From assembly GCA_032207245.1 (NCBI GenBank), contig CM063510.1, positions 44,840,648 to 44,904,647 of the forward strand: a stretch of 64,000 nucleotides of DNA, read 5' to 3'. A program made the position numbers and the translations under genes. Source of the stretch: Pardosa pseudoannulata. Its lineage: Eukaryota > Arthropoda > Arachnida > Araneae > Lycosidae. Shown one piece after another: positions 28,101 to 41,100 of the stretch; the first letter of the stretch is position 1; each line of letters opens with the position of its first letter. The notes beneath the pieces were generated by a model. It was not told the DNA's origin and made no database searches. It saw only the letters and a list, made by a program, of their open reading frames with translations.

Positions 28101-31100
28101 AGTAATAAGATACTTTGTGTTTATAACATAAATGTATGTTTTGTTCTCATGGGGATAAATCGTAATTACTGGTTTAAGATTCTTTAAAATTTCCTCAGTT
28201 TTATTCATAGTTTTTTTTACAACTATGCTGAGGTTTGCATGTTTCATGAGACATTTCTCAAATATCTTCCTTTCAACCATTTTGGTACTACATTTCAGCG
28301 ATAGAAATGCTTAGGGAGGAAAGTCTTGAGACAGAACACATAACTGCAGTTAATGGTTAAAATTATTTAAAAAAAAATGCAATTTTCATTGAACATTGAT
28401 GAAAGTCTAGACAGTGCTCAAGCATATTTGTCATATTAGTTAACTAAAATAATAGAATACCTTTCGTTCTTAAATTACCAGAATTACTTTTTTAAACAAA
28501 ATCTGCTTTATTTTTCTTTCAGAAAAAGAAAATATTTTTTTAAATGTATATTTAGCATATCTTTCTTTAGAAGATTTTTAAAATTTTATTGTTATAGAAG
28601 TTATTTAATTCCCTCTTGTCCCAAATATTATCTGCTAATACTTGTTTTTGAATTTCTTTTGACAAATCCATAAAATTTTCCAGAGATTTTATTTGCCTCT
28701 ACAAATACCTTTTCAATAAGGATTTGCTTCCTGAATTAGATAAAATTTCTTGTTTGTCTTCCTTATGACAAGCTGTCTGCATATGGTATGATTAAGTTGT
28801 TGCATAATTTTGTGTAAAAATTGTTCAAATAAAACTGAATGTAAACATACTTTTTTTTTTTTTTTTTTTTAGTCCTTTGGATGATATAGTAATGCAAAAT
28901 AATAAATAATTAAAATATTAGAAGCTATGAAAAATTTTGTCAGCCTAAAATTCTTAACCAAGGAATGTTCTACTAAAACGTTGAGTACGAAATGCGTGGT
29001 GTGCTCACAGATTTAAAAAATAAATCCCAATAAAATATTAAAAGACAAATACCTACTTGTAGAGTTGAATGCAAAACTTATACTGTGAAATGAAAGCATG
29101 ACTTTTATTGGCTGACTGGGACAAAGAAGTAAACCAGGAAAAATAACACATGATAAATAAAAATTTCATACCAACAATATGATAAATATCGAAAATCCCC
29201 ACAGTATACTTGAAAATCCTGTGTGACAAGTTGAAGTGGATTTAAAGTTTTGAAACATACTGTACAGCAGCATATGAAAGTAGTTATTTTATGCGTTGTA
29301 ATCCCTTGATGGTATATTGAAGTAATTATGTATGTATTACGTATGCAAAGTAGTGTATTTGGTTTTTTTCTTTAAAATTTTGGTAACATTGAATAGTTAA
29401 AACTAATAGAATTTTCAGTTATCCATTAAATTATTTATATTAGAATGTATAAAAGGAACAGCCTATTTATTTTTTCTCGAGAATGAAATAGTTTAGAATT
29501 ACTATACACAGGCATTAATGTATTAAATAAAGTTCTACTGAACAATAATCTAAAAATTTATTAAAGATTCTCTATTTTTTTAATTAATTTTTAAAAGTTA
29601 TATACAACTGAATTTGATTATATTTAAGGTTTCTAACAAAGCTTCATCTCAAATTTATATCTAATACTTTTTGTGATTATTTTATTTTTTTATTATTACC
29701 ATTTCAATTTTTCTCTTTTAGGATAGTGTTGAAGAAGGGGAAGATGAGGGAGAAATTTCAGATGTAAGATTCAATCCTCCTGTTTTCGCTATTAGTTTTG
29801 TAATTTTATAAAGACTTTCCAATAATTTGTTAAAGTTGTAATAATAAACTTTGATTTTGTTGAACCATAGCCAAATGAATTGGGTGCTGCTCCTCAGTAC
29901 TGAAGTTCATTGGTTTGAATTTGACAGTTGCCATAGATATTTGAAATTAGCATTAAGCAGTAGGTCCTGGACTCATTAACACTTGAGTATAAAAACAGTA
30001 GACCATGGGGCTTTAAACCAGTCAACCAATCAAATCTTGATTTTATGATTGTTAACAGTAAGCTTAACATATAAGCAGCTTTAGAAATATCAGAAAATCA
30101 TTCCTGAATATTTACTTTGTAAACTTTTAGTTAACAGGGTGAAAAAAAATTAAAGTGAAATGCTAAAGATCAGGATATGGTCTTAAATTGCATTGACCTT
30201 CAGATCGGGTCTAATTTTTTGAAATGAAATGTGATATAGGAATATCTCAGTGCAGTTTATCTCAGTGTTTACTCCACTATACTATATTCTGCAGTTTGAA
30301 TGGTAAATTTCTGTTAGTACCAATTTATTCTCCATTATGCAGTTTTGGAAGAGGATTTTTGCAACTTTAATCTTCAAATACAAATATGTAACTTATAACT
30401 TCTTAGACTGCAATATATTTTAGCAGTCTAAGAAGTTGTAAAATTTGGACAAAGATTTAGGCATCCTCTAATATACTGATGATTAACACTGCTGATTCTT
30501 GACTTTGCTCCTCTGTATATGTGCAGCTATATGTATGTAAATAGTCTCTCAGAAAAGTATGTATTGATTTTCAATATATATAAGCCAAATGAATTTTGTT
30601 ATTAATTCTGTATCAATTTTGCAGGATGATCTTGAGGAAGGTGAAGTTAAAGATGCTAGTCCAAAGCCTGAAACTACTCGTCAAATTTGTCGCTTCTATG
30701 GAAGAGGTCAGTGTTTTTATGGAAATGCTTGTCGCTTCTTGCATTTGACACACAATGAGAAGGGACAATACAATATGTTTGGTCCCAGATATTCTCCAGG
30801 TTATGGATATGGGCCAGGAAATCTAATAGGCCCCTCCAATTCAGCAGTTTCTGATAGATCTGGGCCTGTAAGTCACTTATTCATTGTTAACTTATATTTT
30901 ACTAAATGTTGTGTGTATTCGAATTTTCATTATATTTTGTTTTGTAGCGAAGTAGTATGGATTACATGGGTTCAGCAGCTCCTCCTATCCCCTTGCAAGT
31001 TGAACCATCACCAGTGGAGAGTGCTTGGGAAAGAGGACTGAGAGAAGCTAAAGAGGTAAAATTTATCATTACGTTATTATTGAAAATAGCATATACATTG

Positions 31101-34100
31101 TGTGGGAGAAAATTGTATTTATCAAAAGTAACATTAGTTGTTCCATTTGAGTAACTATTACGAAGTTAAGAAACTTTTTCATTATAAGGTGTCACTCTGA
31201 AATTTTTGAGGTATGGCAAAATGGAGCAAGTTAAACTTACTAAATTTTAAGATTGTTCAAAGCAATTCCCTCCAAAATCAATTAGTTTTTGTAGTCCATT
31301 TTTACAAAGTTTAAAAGCCTCAAGCCATTTATTTCTTTAAAATCCATGCAATAAGTTTTTATAACCTCTTTAATCTCATCTTTGGAATGAAAAGAGGTGT
31401 TAAAATGCATTCTTGTTAATTTAATCCTACTTTAAAATCATAGTCAGATAAAGTTCTTTCACTAACCCCATTTTCCTTTTTTTTTTTTTTTTTTTTAAAT
31501 CTATTTTACAACAGCAATTGTTGCAACAAACTACTATCTATAGCCAAGAGTTCAAATTGTATATATATTTGTGCTTTTTGTTTGCCACTTTCATGAAAAA
31601 AAATCAGATTAAACTTCATATAGAATGTTATTTATAGTTCCTTTAAAGCATCATAAGGAGTAGAAAATTTTAAGGTGTAATTATATGTGACATGATTAAT
31701 TATTGCATCTATTGCTGAAACTCCCAAGTGAGCTAGAGGTGTTATCTTTTAGTATTCAAAACACTGTTATTTATATGTTTGTGAATCAATGGCAAAATAC
31801 CTTAAAACAATTTGTAAATGCTGTAGGGCTCTAAATTTTAAACTTAGTACAAAGAGAGAAGTATTTTAGTTTTGTTGTATATTTATTTAATAGAAGAGGT
31901 AAAAAGGTTATATAAAAATATTTACAAAAATGTAGTATTATTACTATTATTGTTTACTTAATAGCAATCTTAAACAAAAGCAATGTTGTAGCAGAGTTCA
32001 GTTGGAACTTATAATTTCAAAAAGCTGTTGACTGTATTCTCTAGTCACAACATGTAAAGTTTTTTTTTTTTTTTTTTTTTTTTTTTTGATTGACATTACA
32101 TCATTACATTAAAAAAAAAAAAATCCTGTATCTAATAGCTCTTGAATTGACAATGTCTTAGGATAAGGAATATAAGGATAATACTTTGTCACATACCTAG
32201 CATAGTATTAGTGTATTCGAAATTACACTAAAGGTTGTTATGTTTCACATTGGGTAAATTGCTCTACATATGAAACAAAATGCTAAAAAAAAGTAATAAT
32301 TAATAAAAAGTTTTATATATATATATATATATTATTTATATGGTAGGTTTTGAACATTAGCTTTTTTTTTTTAAACAATTTTTAGATAAATTTATGTCAT
32401 ACAGCGTTAATAAGTTATGAGTTATTAATGCTGAATGACATAATAGCTATTTTTGAATTATTTTCTGTTATAGTTTCAAGTATAGTTATACAGTTAATTT
32501 CTATGTTATGTTCATTTTATATTTCTCCTTCAGTACTTTTTACTGAAATTTTGAAACTTTTTGCAAATACATGCAATTGAATGCAATATTAAAAGTATGG
32601 TTATTGTTTTATAATATCCAATTTTAGTTGGTGAAAAAAGCAAATAAGCGGAAAGAAGAAGAACCAGATTTTGACAAAAAGAAGTTAAACTTAAGTATTC
32701 ACATAAATGAAAAAAATACTCCTGATTATGACAAGGAGAATGAATACTTTTTCTCTAGGTCTTATACAAAAAGAAATGAGGGTCACTATAAAAAGTAAGA
32801 ATGTGTTTCAATTTCTCTTTTAAGAGCCATTATGTGATGTTTATTTTTACAGCCATTATTGCATCATAATTTTATTTATTCAAAAAATCTTGTTCTTTTT
32901 ATTATGGAATTGTATATTTTCTCCTGTGTGAATTCAACCTGTACTAATTTTGTCAAACAAAATGGGCATGAATTTTAGCAATTGGTGTCTGAATTGGAAT
33001 TCTGAAATGATATTATTCCAAATCACTAAAGACTAATTAAGGAATCCAGCATAACACCCACTTTTGTTTTTTAATAAAGTAAAATGTTTTCTAAGGTTTT
33101 AGCATAGAAAATACATTTGTAGATAAAAAATATTTTATTGTAGTTTTATTTACTTTAAAAAAAATTTTAGAGAAAATTAATGCACAATATTTGATTACTT
33201 ACCACTCTTGTTGTCACGAGATAAAATATCAATATTTTACCTTTTTTTTTTAAATATATATATAAATATTTTGAGCTACTTTGAATGTAGTGTATAACAG
33301 TCTAAGTTATGAAATTATAAATTCTGTAGATATACTAATTTGAACCCAATTCTTTTCGTGATTTTTCAAATATTTTTAATACGTGAAAATACAAAAGCAA
33401 GTGTAATTCATATGTAATGTAAATGAAAAAGAAAATTATGAGAATACTTGTACCTTCTAGAGTTATTTAAATCATCACTAGTTAACAGAAATTTTCATTT
33501 TTTTAAAATTGCATTTCAAGTTTTATTTTTAAACCTACTTCAGATGTATCAGTTTATATAAAATAATGATCTTTCAAATCAACCAACAAAATATTTTAAA
33601 TTTTTGATAAAAATTTTGTATTTAAATATAGTTTGATACTTTAACTGGATGCTTTATTAATCAAAACTATTAATGTTTTGAAAAGTTCTTGCATCAAATT
33701 ATCATGATATTTAGAAAGTTCTTTCAAAAAAAGTTTGTCATTTTAATGCCCCTTTCCTTGAAATTCTAAAATACTTAAACATTTAGAAAAGTCTAAATTT
33801 TCTGTAGTCACTATATTTGTATATTTTAAAGAGTTCTGAAAATAATTTGATAAAAATGCTCTTCTTAAGCACTATTAAAACATAAGTGTTAGAAACCACC
33901 CTGTGAGTATACCTGTTTACAAATGCTCATAGAAAAGTCAGTTTTCATATCTCTTCTCCTTTTGGTTTGTTCATGTTTTGCAGTTCATCTAATATTTAAT
34001 TTGATTTATAATCAAATTATTTTACTTCTAGCTCATAGTTCTTTTGGTAGAGATTTCTATTTTATTGATATTTATGTCAACATGTCAGTTTGTGCTCTGC

Positions 34101-37100
34101 ATTTTCAAAGATTCATATATGTTCTTATCTTCTTGACATAGTATAATACAAATAAGAATAGTTATCCATAATATAAAAGTTGCAGTTAATGAGACTAGTC
34201 CTTTATAAATTGTGATTTGGGGAAGAAAGTGAATGATTTGAGCTAAAACTAATACAATTAAAACTAATACAAAATCTTTAGGATCTAAAAAAAAAAAAAA
34301 AAAAAAAAAGGTTGAATTTTTTTTTGGTGCTTAAAAATATAGGATAGTGTTAGTAGCTGTTGTAAACTGTGGTTCATGAGGTGTGGAAAATATGTAATTA
34401 TTGTTTAATTTTTTGAAAAATGGGAGAATGAATAAAATACATAAATTTGAGATAATGAATGTTTTCAAATTCTTTAAGTTTTGCTTTTTAAAAGCAGTGA
34501 GTCTCCAGAATTTTATGTAGAAATACAGTATGAAATAGAATGAGTTTAGTTGTGATATCAAGAATTCCATGTTAAGCAATGTAAACCTGAGATTTATCAG
34601 CTATGTACAATGATTACTCATGGAAAATGAATCTTATATGAATATCATTTAATGAAAAAAAGTAGAGTTATTACTTAATTAAAAAAAAAAAAAAAAACTA
34701 ATGTAGATTTTAATATGACAGATGGTTAGAAGCAACCCACTTATGATTACTTCTCAAAATTACAGATTTATGTGTTTAATTTCAAGTAATAATTAGTAAT
34801 TTAAAATTTTAAAAATCCTTTTTTATTTGAATATTGTAATGCAAAAATTTAAACATGCTTGATACATCTGTGATAAGTTATTTCTATTATTTTTTAAAGA
34901 TCTAATTCTCGTTATGATGAACCTATTGATGTTTATGAAAATGAACGAACTGCCAGAGAACATTTTAGAGGTGGACGTTATGAAAATTTTGAAATTCGTT
35001 ACACTCGAGAAGATGTGCAAAGAGTGAGTGTTTGAATTTTTAAAACAAGCTCATAATTTAAATAATTAAAAATGTGCTTATGAATGTAACAAATATTTAT
35101 TTTCTGTTATAAAACTAAAATTGGATAAATGACTAGTATGTTAAATAATTACAGGTGTACAGCTGTTTTTAAGCTTTCCTTTGACACTCTTACTCAAAGT
35201 TATATTCATAAATTTTAATTATGTCAAAATTATGATATTAAAATGTCTATCAAATTTAAAATATTACATAACTTTCTTGTTGTCATTTAAATTACAGCAG
35301 TCAGACCTCTGTTAGAAGTCTTTTTGAAAATATACAAATGTGAAGATATCTGAAAATGTTTACTTTTTTTAATGCTGATGCATCATTCAATAGTGGCTTT
35401 ATATTTTCTGGAGTAAATCAGAAAATGTGTAGTATTTAAAAGTTTGCAGCATACATGTGTCTTCTGAAATTACTTTTGTGGATATTAACTATGTATTGGC
35501 AGGCTTGCAATTCCGTCACTTTTCTCACCTTTAGTCACTTTTTTTACAATTGATCACTTTTAGTCACTTTTTTAAGTAAACAGTCACTTTTAGTCACTTT
35601 TTTCTTGGTGTATCACAGAAAAAGTCTAGTGTTGAAAAAAAATCATAATTAATAACAAAATATTTAAATAAAAGACCAAAATGGGATGCTCTAATCTTAT
35701 TTTTTTATTAAAATGTAATTAGTCAGGGTTTCCAGAATTTAGTGATTTTAAAAAATCGCAAAGAATTTCTTGAAATGTGCATTTAATATATTAAAGTAAT
35801 TTACGTCAAAGCACACATTTTTCTTTTTCTTCACAATTTTTGTTTAGATACTCTAATCTTGCTATGTACATATTTCAAAACATCATTAATATATGCAGAA
35901 AATTGTGATTATAAAATTAATGTATTGTATGTATTCAAATCTCATTTATAGATTTTCTTGAATAAATAGCAATGTTGAGTTGTGTTAAACAAAATTTTTA
36001 ACCTATTTTGTATTTGACGCTAAAATCATGTCGTTTGATTTAGAGTTAAAATAAATAGAAAAATCTTAATAATAGCATCTGTAATTATGAGGAGAAAAAA
36101 ATCACTTTTTTTTTTTCAATTTTTAGTCACTTATTCTGTATTATTTGTCACTTTTCTCACCTTTTTGAAAGTACCTGAGCAGTTGCAAGCCTGTATTGGT
36201 TTCAACAGTTAAGGTGTTCTGTTTAGGTATGATTCTGATTCAAGAATTTATGTTGGTCTGTTCCAGAAATTTCTAAAAACAGATTTCCTGAAAATTTGAA
36301 AAGAATTTTCAGAAAAATGCATTTTAGAAAATAAAGAAAAATTTTGTTTTAGCCATCTTCCAACCTTAAATAAAAGGTATATAAATAAATTAGATAATCA
36401 GATTTTTTTTTTTTTTTTTTTTTTTTTAACTATGCTCACAATTTCTTTTTCTGCCAAAGAATGGTAACCTGCATAAGTGCTCCAAGATCAAAAGCCATAG
36501 CCAAAGCAAAGCCATAATTGTGTTGGTTTTAGGAAAAAAAATCCTGTGTTTTCTGGAGTTCGGCTCTGGAAAATCTGTTATTTTTTAATGAGACCTAGTT
36601 AATATTGGGATTGCAATGTAGGGCTCTAAATTTTTCTCACCCATATCACTTTTTTTCAACCTGTGTCCGTTTTCTTTATGGATATCTCTCAAATGCAAGT
36701 GTTTGAAGTTGGAGAAGAAAACTCTTTTGCAAATAACTTACCAAATTTTGGATATGTTTGAAAGCTGGTTATTTTGAAGATTCTGCTTCAATATCAATAC
36801 CTCCCCTTTTCCCCAAAAAAATGTTTTGCACATGTACCGGAAGCTAATAAAATATCATAAATCTTTAAGTCCAAATAAAATCAGATTTATGCCAGAAATT
36901 GGACATTTTGCTGGTAAGTAGCCCATAAAAATTGGATTTTCTAGGGCATTTTTCTGATCAGAAATTTCACAGCATTTTTATGGCATTGTGAATTTTTTTT
37001 ATGTAATATATCTATTGTTTTATTAAATAGATATATATGAATGTAATGCTACAAGAAAATGTTTTTTTCTTTATCTGATTAATTAGTTTAACTTTCTGAA

Positions 37101-38148
37101 ACTTTTAAATACTATGCATTGTAGATCGAATATTTAGAAAAATGATTATCTTAAAAAAAAAAGAATATGTTAAAATTTAAATTTGTGTATCAAGATTAAG
37201 AAATTCAATTTTTGTTTTATAGATAATCAGTTCAGACATTGATATATATATATATATATGTTTTTATTATTTAATACATAACATACTGCAACTCTATAAT
37301 AATGCCATATATATATTAGAACATATTAATATATTGATATTAGCTAAACTATATCACAATATTAGAATTCAGATATTATCCCCCTCTATTTCTGACTTCC
37401 AAAAATTAATCTTAATATTATAATTTTTATTTTAAATTAGTAGCACTTAGTTTTTCAGTAAATTTTGTGTGAAGTTCATATATTTTTTTTTTATTATTTA
37501 GAATCACCCATGGTACTGTTTTAGTAATTTTATCACTGATTTCATGTATTTTATATCTCAAAGCTCTTCATGTGTAATTTTTTTTTCTTTTAGGATCGAA
37601 GAGCTAGGGATCGATCTAGGGGAAGAATGTCTAGTGAAAGAGAACGGTATAAAATTTATACTATTTTGTTTTTTCATTCCTTTATTAATGCATGAAAGCT
37701 ACTATCAAAAAGTAATTTTTAAATTTAATAACATTTTTAATAATTAACATTTTAACAATTAATAATATTTTTTAATTCTTAAAAGTACTCTCATTTCTTG
37801 CAAAGTGTTAGTATTATATTTGTTATGTTAAAAACCAATTTTTATTTAATAACAGATATGCATCTAAAGAAGGTAGAAACAAAGATAGGTTGAAAGATGA
37901 CAGAGTTTTTGATATACAGATGCGAACAAGAGCTTTTGAATATGTTGACCCATGGAGAAGGTTTGTGAACTAAGTGGGATTTTTCCCTTCTCTCTTTTTA
38001 AATGTTTTATCAATTATTTTGTTGGTTCTGTGAAAAATATTTGAAGTGTTTTACTAAGAAGTAAAGGGAATAAAGCGAATATGAGACCACATTATTTAAT
38101 GCATACTTTATTTTAAAAATATATTTGTCTGTGATCTTTGATTTGTCC

Positions 38149-38198
<50 letters not shown>

Positions 38199-41100
38199 TG
38201 CTATGAGTATTATTGAATTATTTGAATCTTATTTTTTTAAAGCAATGTTTTGTATTTTTATATAACTTACAACTATTTTAATATTTGATTCTAATGAATA
38301 TGTTTGTACCTAAAAGCTCAGTGCAATGTACAGAATGAGTTTTTAATACTACAATTTTTTTCATTAGGCATGTAAGTTGTATTTAAAAAAAAAAAATCTG
38401 TCAATTGCCATTTGATTTTCATTTTATTCTCTCTGAAAATTCCCCAAAATCTCTATGCTCTATCCCCAAAGGATTGCTTTCAATTTCTTCTCCTATTATT
38501 GTGCAAATAAGTTTTATTTGGACATTTCTAACAAATAAAACAGTAAGACTAATCGTGAAAATTGTACTTATGGTCCCAATGAAATAATATTGCTTCTACT
38601 AGCCAGTGGCTGGTAACAAAATTTCTTAGTTTTGTCCTATACCTTTAATAACTTTTTTTTAACATGTAAGTCACTTGTTCTTGTTAACACAGTAACATTT
38701 TCTGGTAAACATACAAAACAACGGTAAAGCCAGAAAATTTAATACATAGCTTTAATTAAAAAATATATTATCTTTTAGGTAACTATGAATATTTGTATAT
38801 GTTTTTATAGTGTGGGTATCATTAAACTATTTTTATCTAATATTTACCCTCAACGTCATGTTTTCTTATTTTCACACTTTTTTCGCATTGAAAATATTTG
38901 CATTTTCATCTAGATGTAAGATGTAACTTCAAGTGAATTCTGATTTCTTTTTCTCCCTCAGGTCTAAAACACCCAAAGCCAGGCGAACTCGTTCCAGATC
39001 TGGTTCATATTCATCTGTATCATCATATTCATATTCAGACAGGTAAAGTAGATTTTGTCTGGATTTCAATTTTAAAAAGTTTAAAGGTAAATATTTTTCC
39101 TAACTGAATTTTTTTTTTGTATAAAAGGTCATCCAGGTCTTCTTGTAGTTATTCTCGTAGTTCATCTCGAAGTACTGGAGCTAGCTCTAGAAGCCCATCA
39201 GTCATGCATAAAAGAAAACCATCACCTGCTACAGAAATGGGATTATCTCCCAAAGGAGCCAGCAGATTTCCTATGATAAAGAAAAAACCTGCAAACAGAC
39301 CTTCTACTGCTAGGTAAGCATTTGAATTAATATTGACAATTATTATTATGTAGGTCATTTGAAATTGACTATCTGTTTTACAGTACCTATTAAGTATAAT
39401 AGTTAAATTAGAAAATTGCTTAATTTGTCTGAAATAGTTTTTTATAAGATAGAGGTTTGATTTGTCAAAGTTATATATAAAGTTAAAGTTATTCAAGTCA
39501 GTTATATTTTTGTAGCAGGTAAATTTACTGGCATGGAGCTCTTATGTAGATGTTTCAGATTTGACACTTTATCTCTTTAAATCAGTGGTTCTGAAACTTT
39601 TTGTGACTTAGAACCCTTTTTTTAAACATATAGCAACAGAACCCCTAAATAAATATTAGTTAATGAGAAATTAAGGACATTATTTATTACTGATTAGATA
39701 TAAACATAAAAGCTATGCAACATAAAGAAGTATAAAGCAACATAAAGCTTTTTTGTTCCCTATTGTTGGGTTTCTGGCCTACTATTACTATTATTAATCT
39801 TGTGTAAGAGATCCAGAAAAATGAGAGAACAAATTTATTGATTTTCTTTAAAATTTTGATAGTGTTTAAAAACATTTTGAGAAACCTTTGGAGGGTCTTG
39901 CAGAACCCTAAGGTTCCAGTTTTTAAAACATAGTTTGAAAAACCGTACTTAAAGTCTTCATAGACAAAGATTTTGAATATTCTTTGAAGTTTCTTAAAAA
40001 ATATACCAAAGTTAAGGACAGATGTGCACAGGTAACATTTTATTATGTAACTATCTTATTTCTTTTGCTTCATGTTGTATCAGTTTTAAAGCTTATACAT
40101 GATGGACACTATACTGATAATGATGCATTTTGATGAATAGAATTGACAAATGTATGGGTTTAAATGGTATTTATCAGAGCAGCTGTGGTGTGTACTCTGA
40201 TTTGACCTAGAAAAATCTTTCTATGGGGAATTATTGGGTTCATCTAGGACCAGGGGTTTGAATATTATCATTTTAGTTGCTTTGATTTCATTGAGTTTGA
40301 TTTATCTAAACTTTTAAGAAAAGAAAATGTTTCAGATATTTGATATTTTCTGGGTAAATTAACTGAGGGGAGGGATATATATTCAGGAGCTGTAAAGCAT
40401 ATGGTTGAGTTTAGTTGACAGTTGGACATTAATTTTTGTACCATGATTCATTAATTTTTTGAAATATAGTTTTCTTTTTGATTTTATGTTGGTAATTTTC
40501 ATTATGTAACGAGTTTAAAGATAAAATTTTACACAGTAATTCTTACGCAGTTAAATTTAAGGAAAATAGGATACCATATTATGGCTCTAGGAAATAACTC
40601 AAACTGTTTATAGCAACATTCATAATATTTATTTTTATTTTTCCTGTGTGAATATATATTATTTTCATTTCTTTTGATGCTTTATAAATTTAAATCCATC
40701 AAAATTCAGAACATTTCAGTATTATAACTGTTATATGTTATATTAGCAGTAAATTATAATTATTGGCTTATGTATTTTGTTATTTAATGATTTTGTTTTG
40801 TAATAAAATTTTGCACTAAATAGTATTCTATAATTAGTATTCTTACAGTATAATTATATATCCTTTTTTATTTTTTTATTATACCAGATTAAGTTTTATC
40901 TTTTCAACTTGTTATATGTGATGCTACATTATTTTTACATTTTATGTGTTAATCATTATTTTAAGTGTTTTCTAAGAGGAAAAAACTTTTTACTTACCAA
41001 TTGATTACACATTCTATGCTTAGGTCAAGTTCTTCAAGGTCTAGGTCAGTATCGAGGACCCCTTCTGCTTCAAGATCTCGATCCTATTCAAGAAGCATAA

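Noticed and set aside
34823..35020. 65-codon minus-strand open frame
   Set aside because: It is antisense to ZC3H18-like exon 8 and resembles nothing known.
39149..39496. 115-codon minus-strand open frame across 39.1-39.5 kb
   Set aside because: It is antisense to ZC3H18-like exon 12, whose splice phases and RS-rich coding are consistent.
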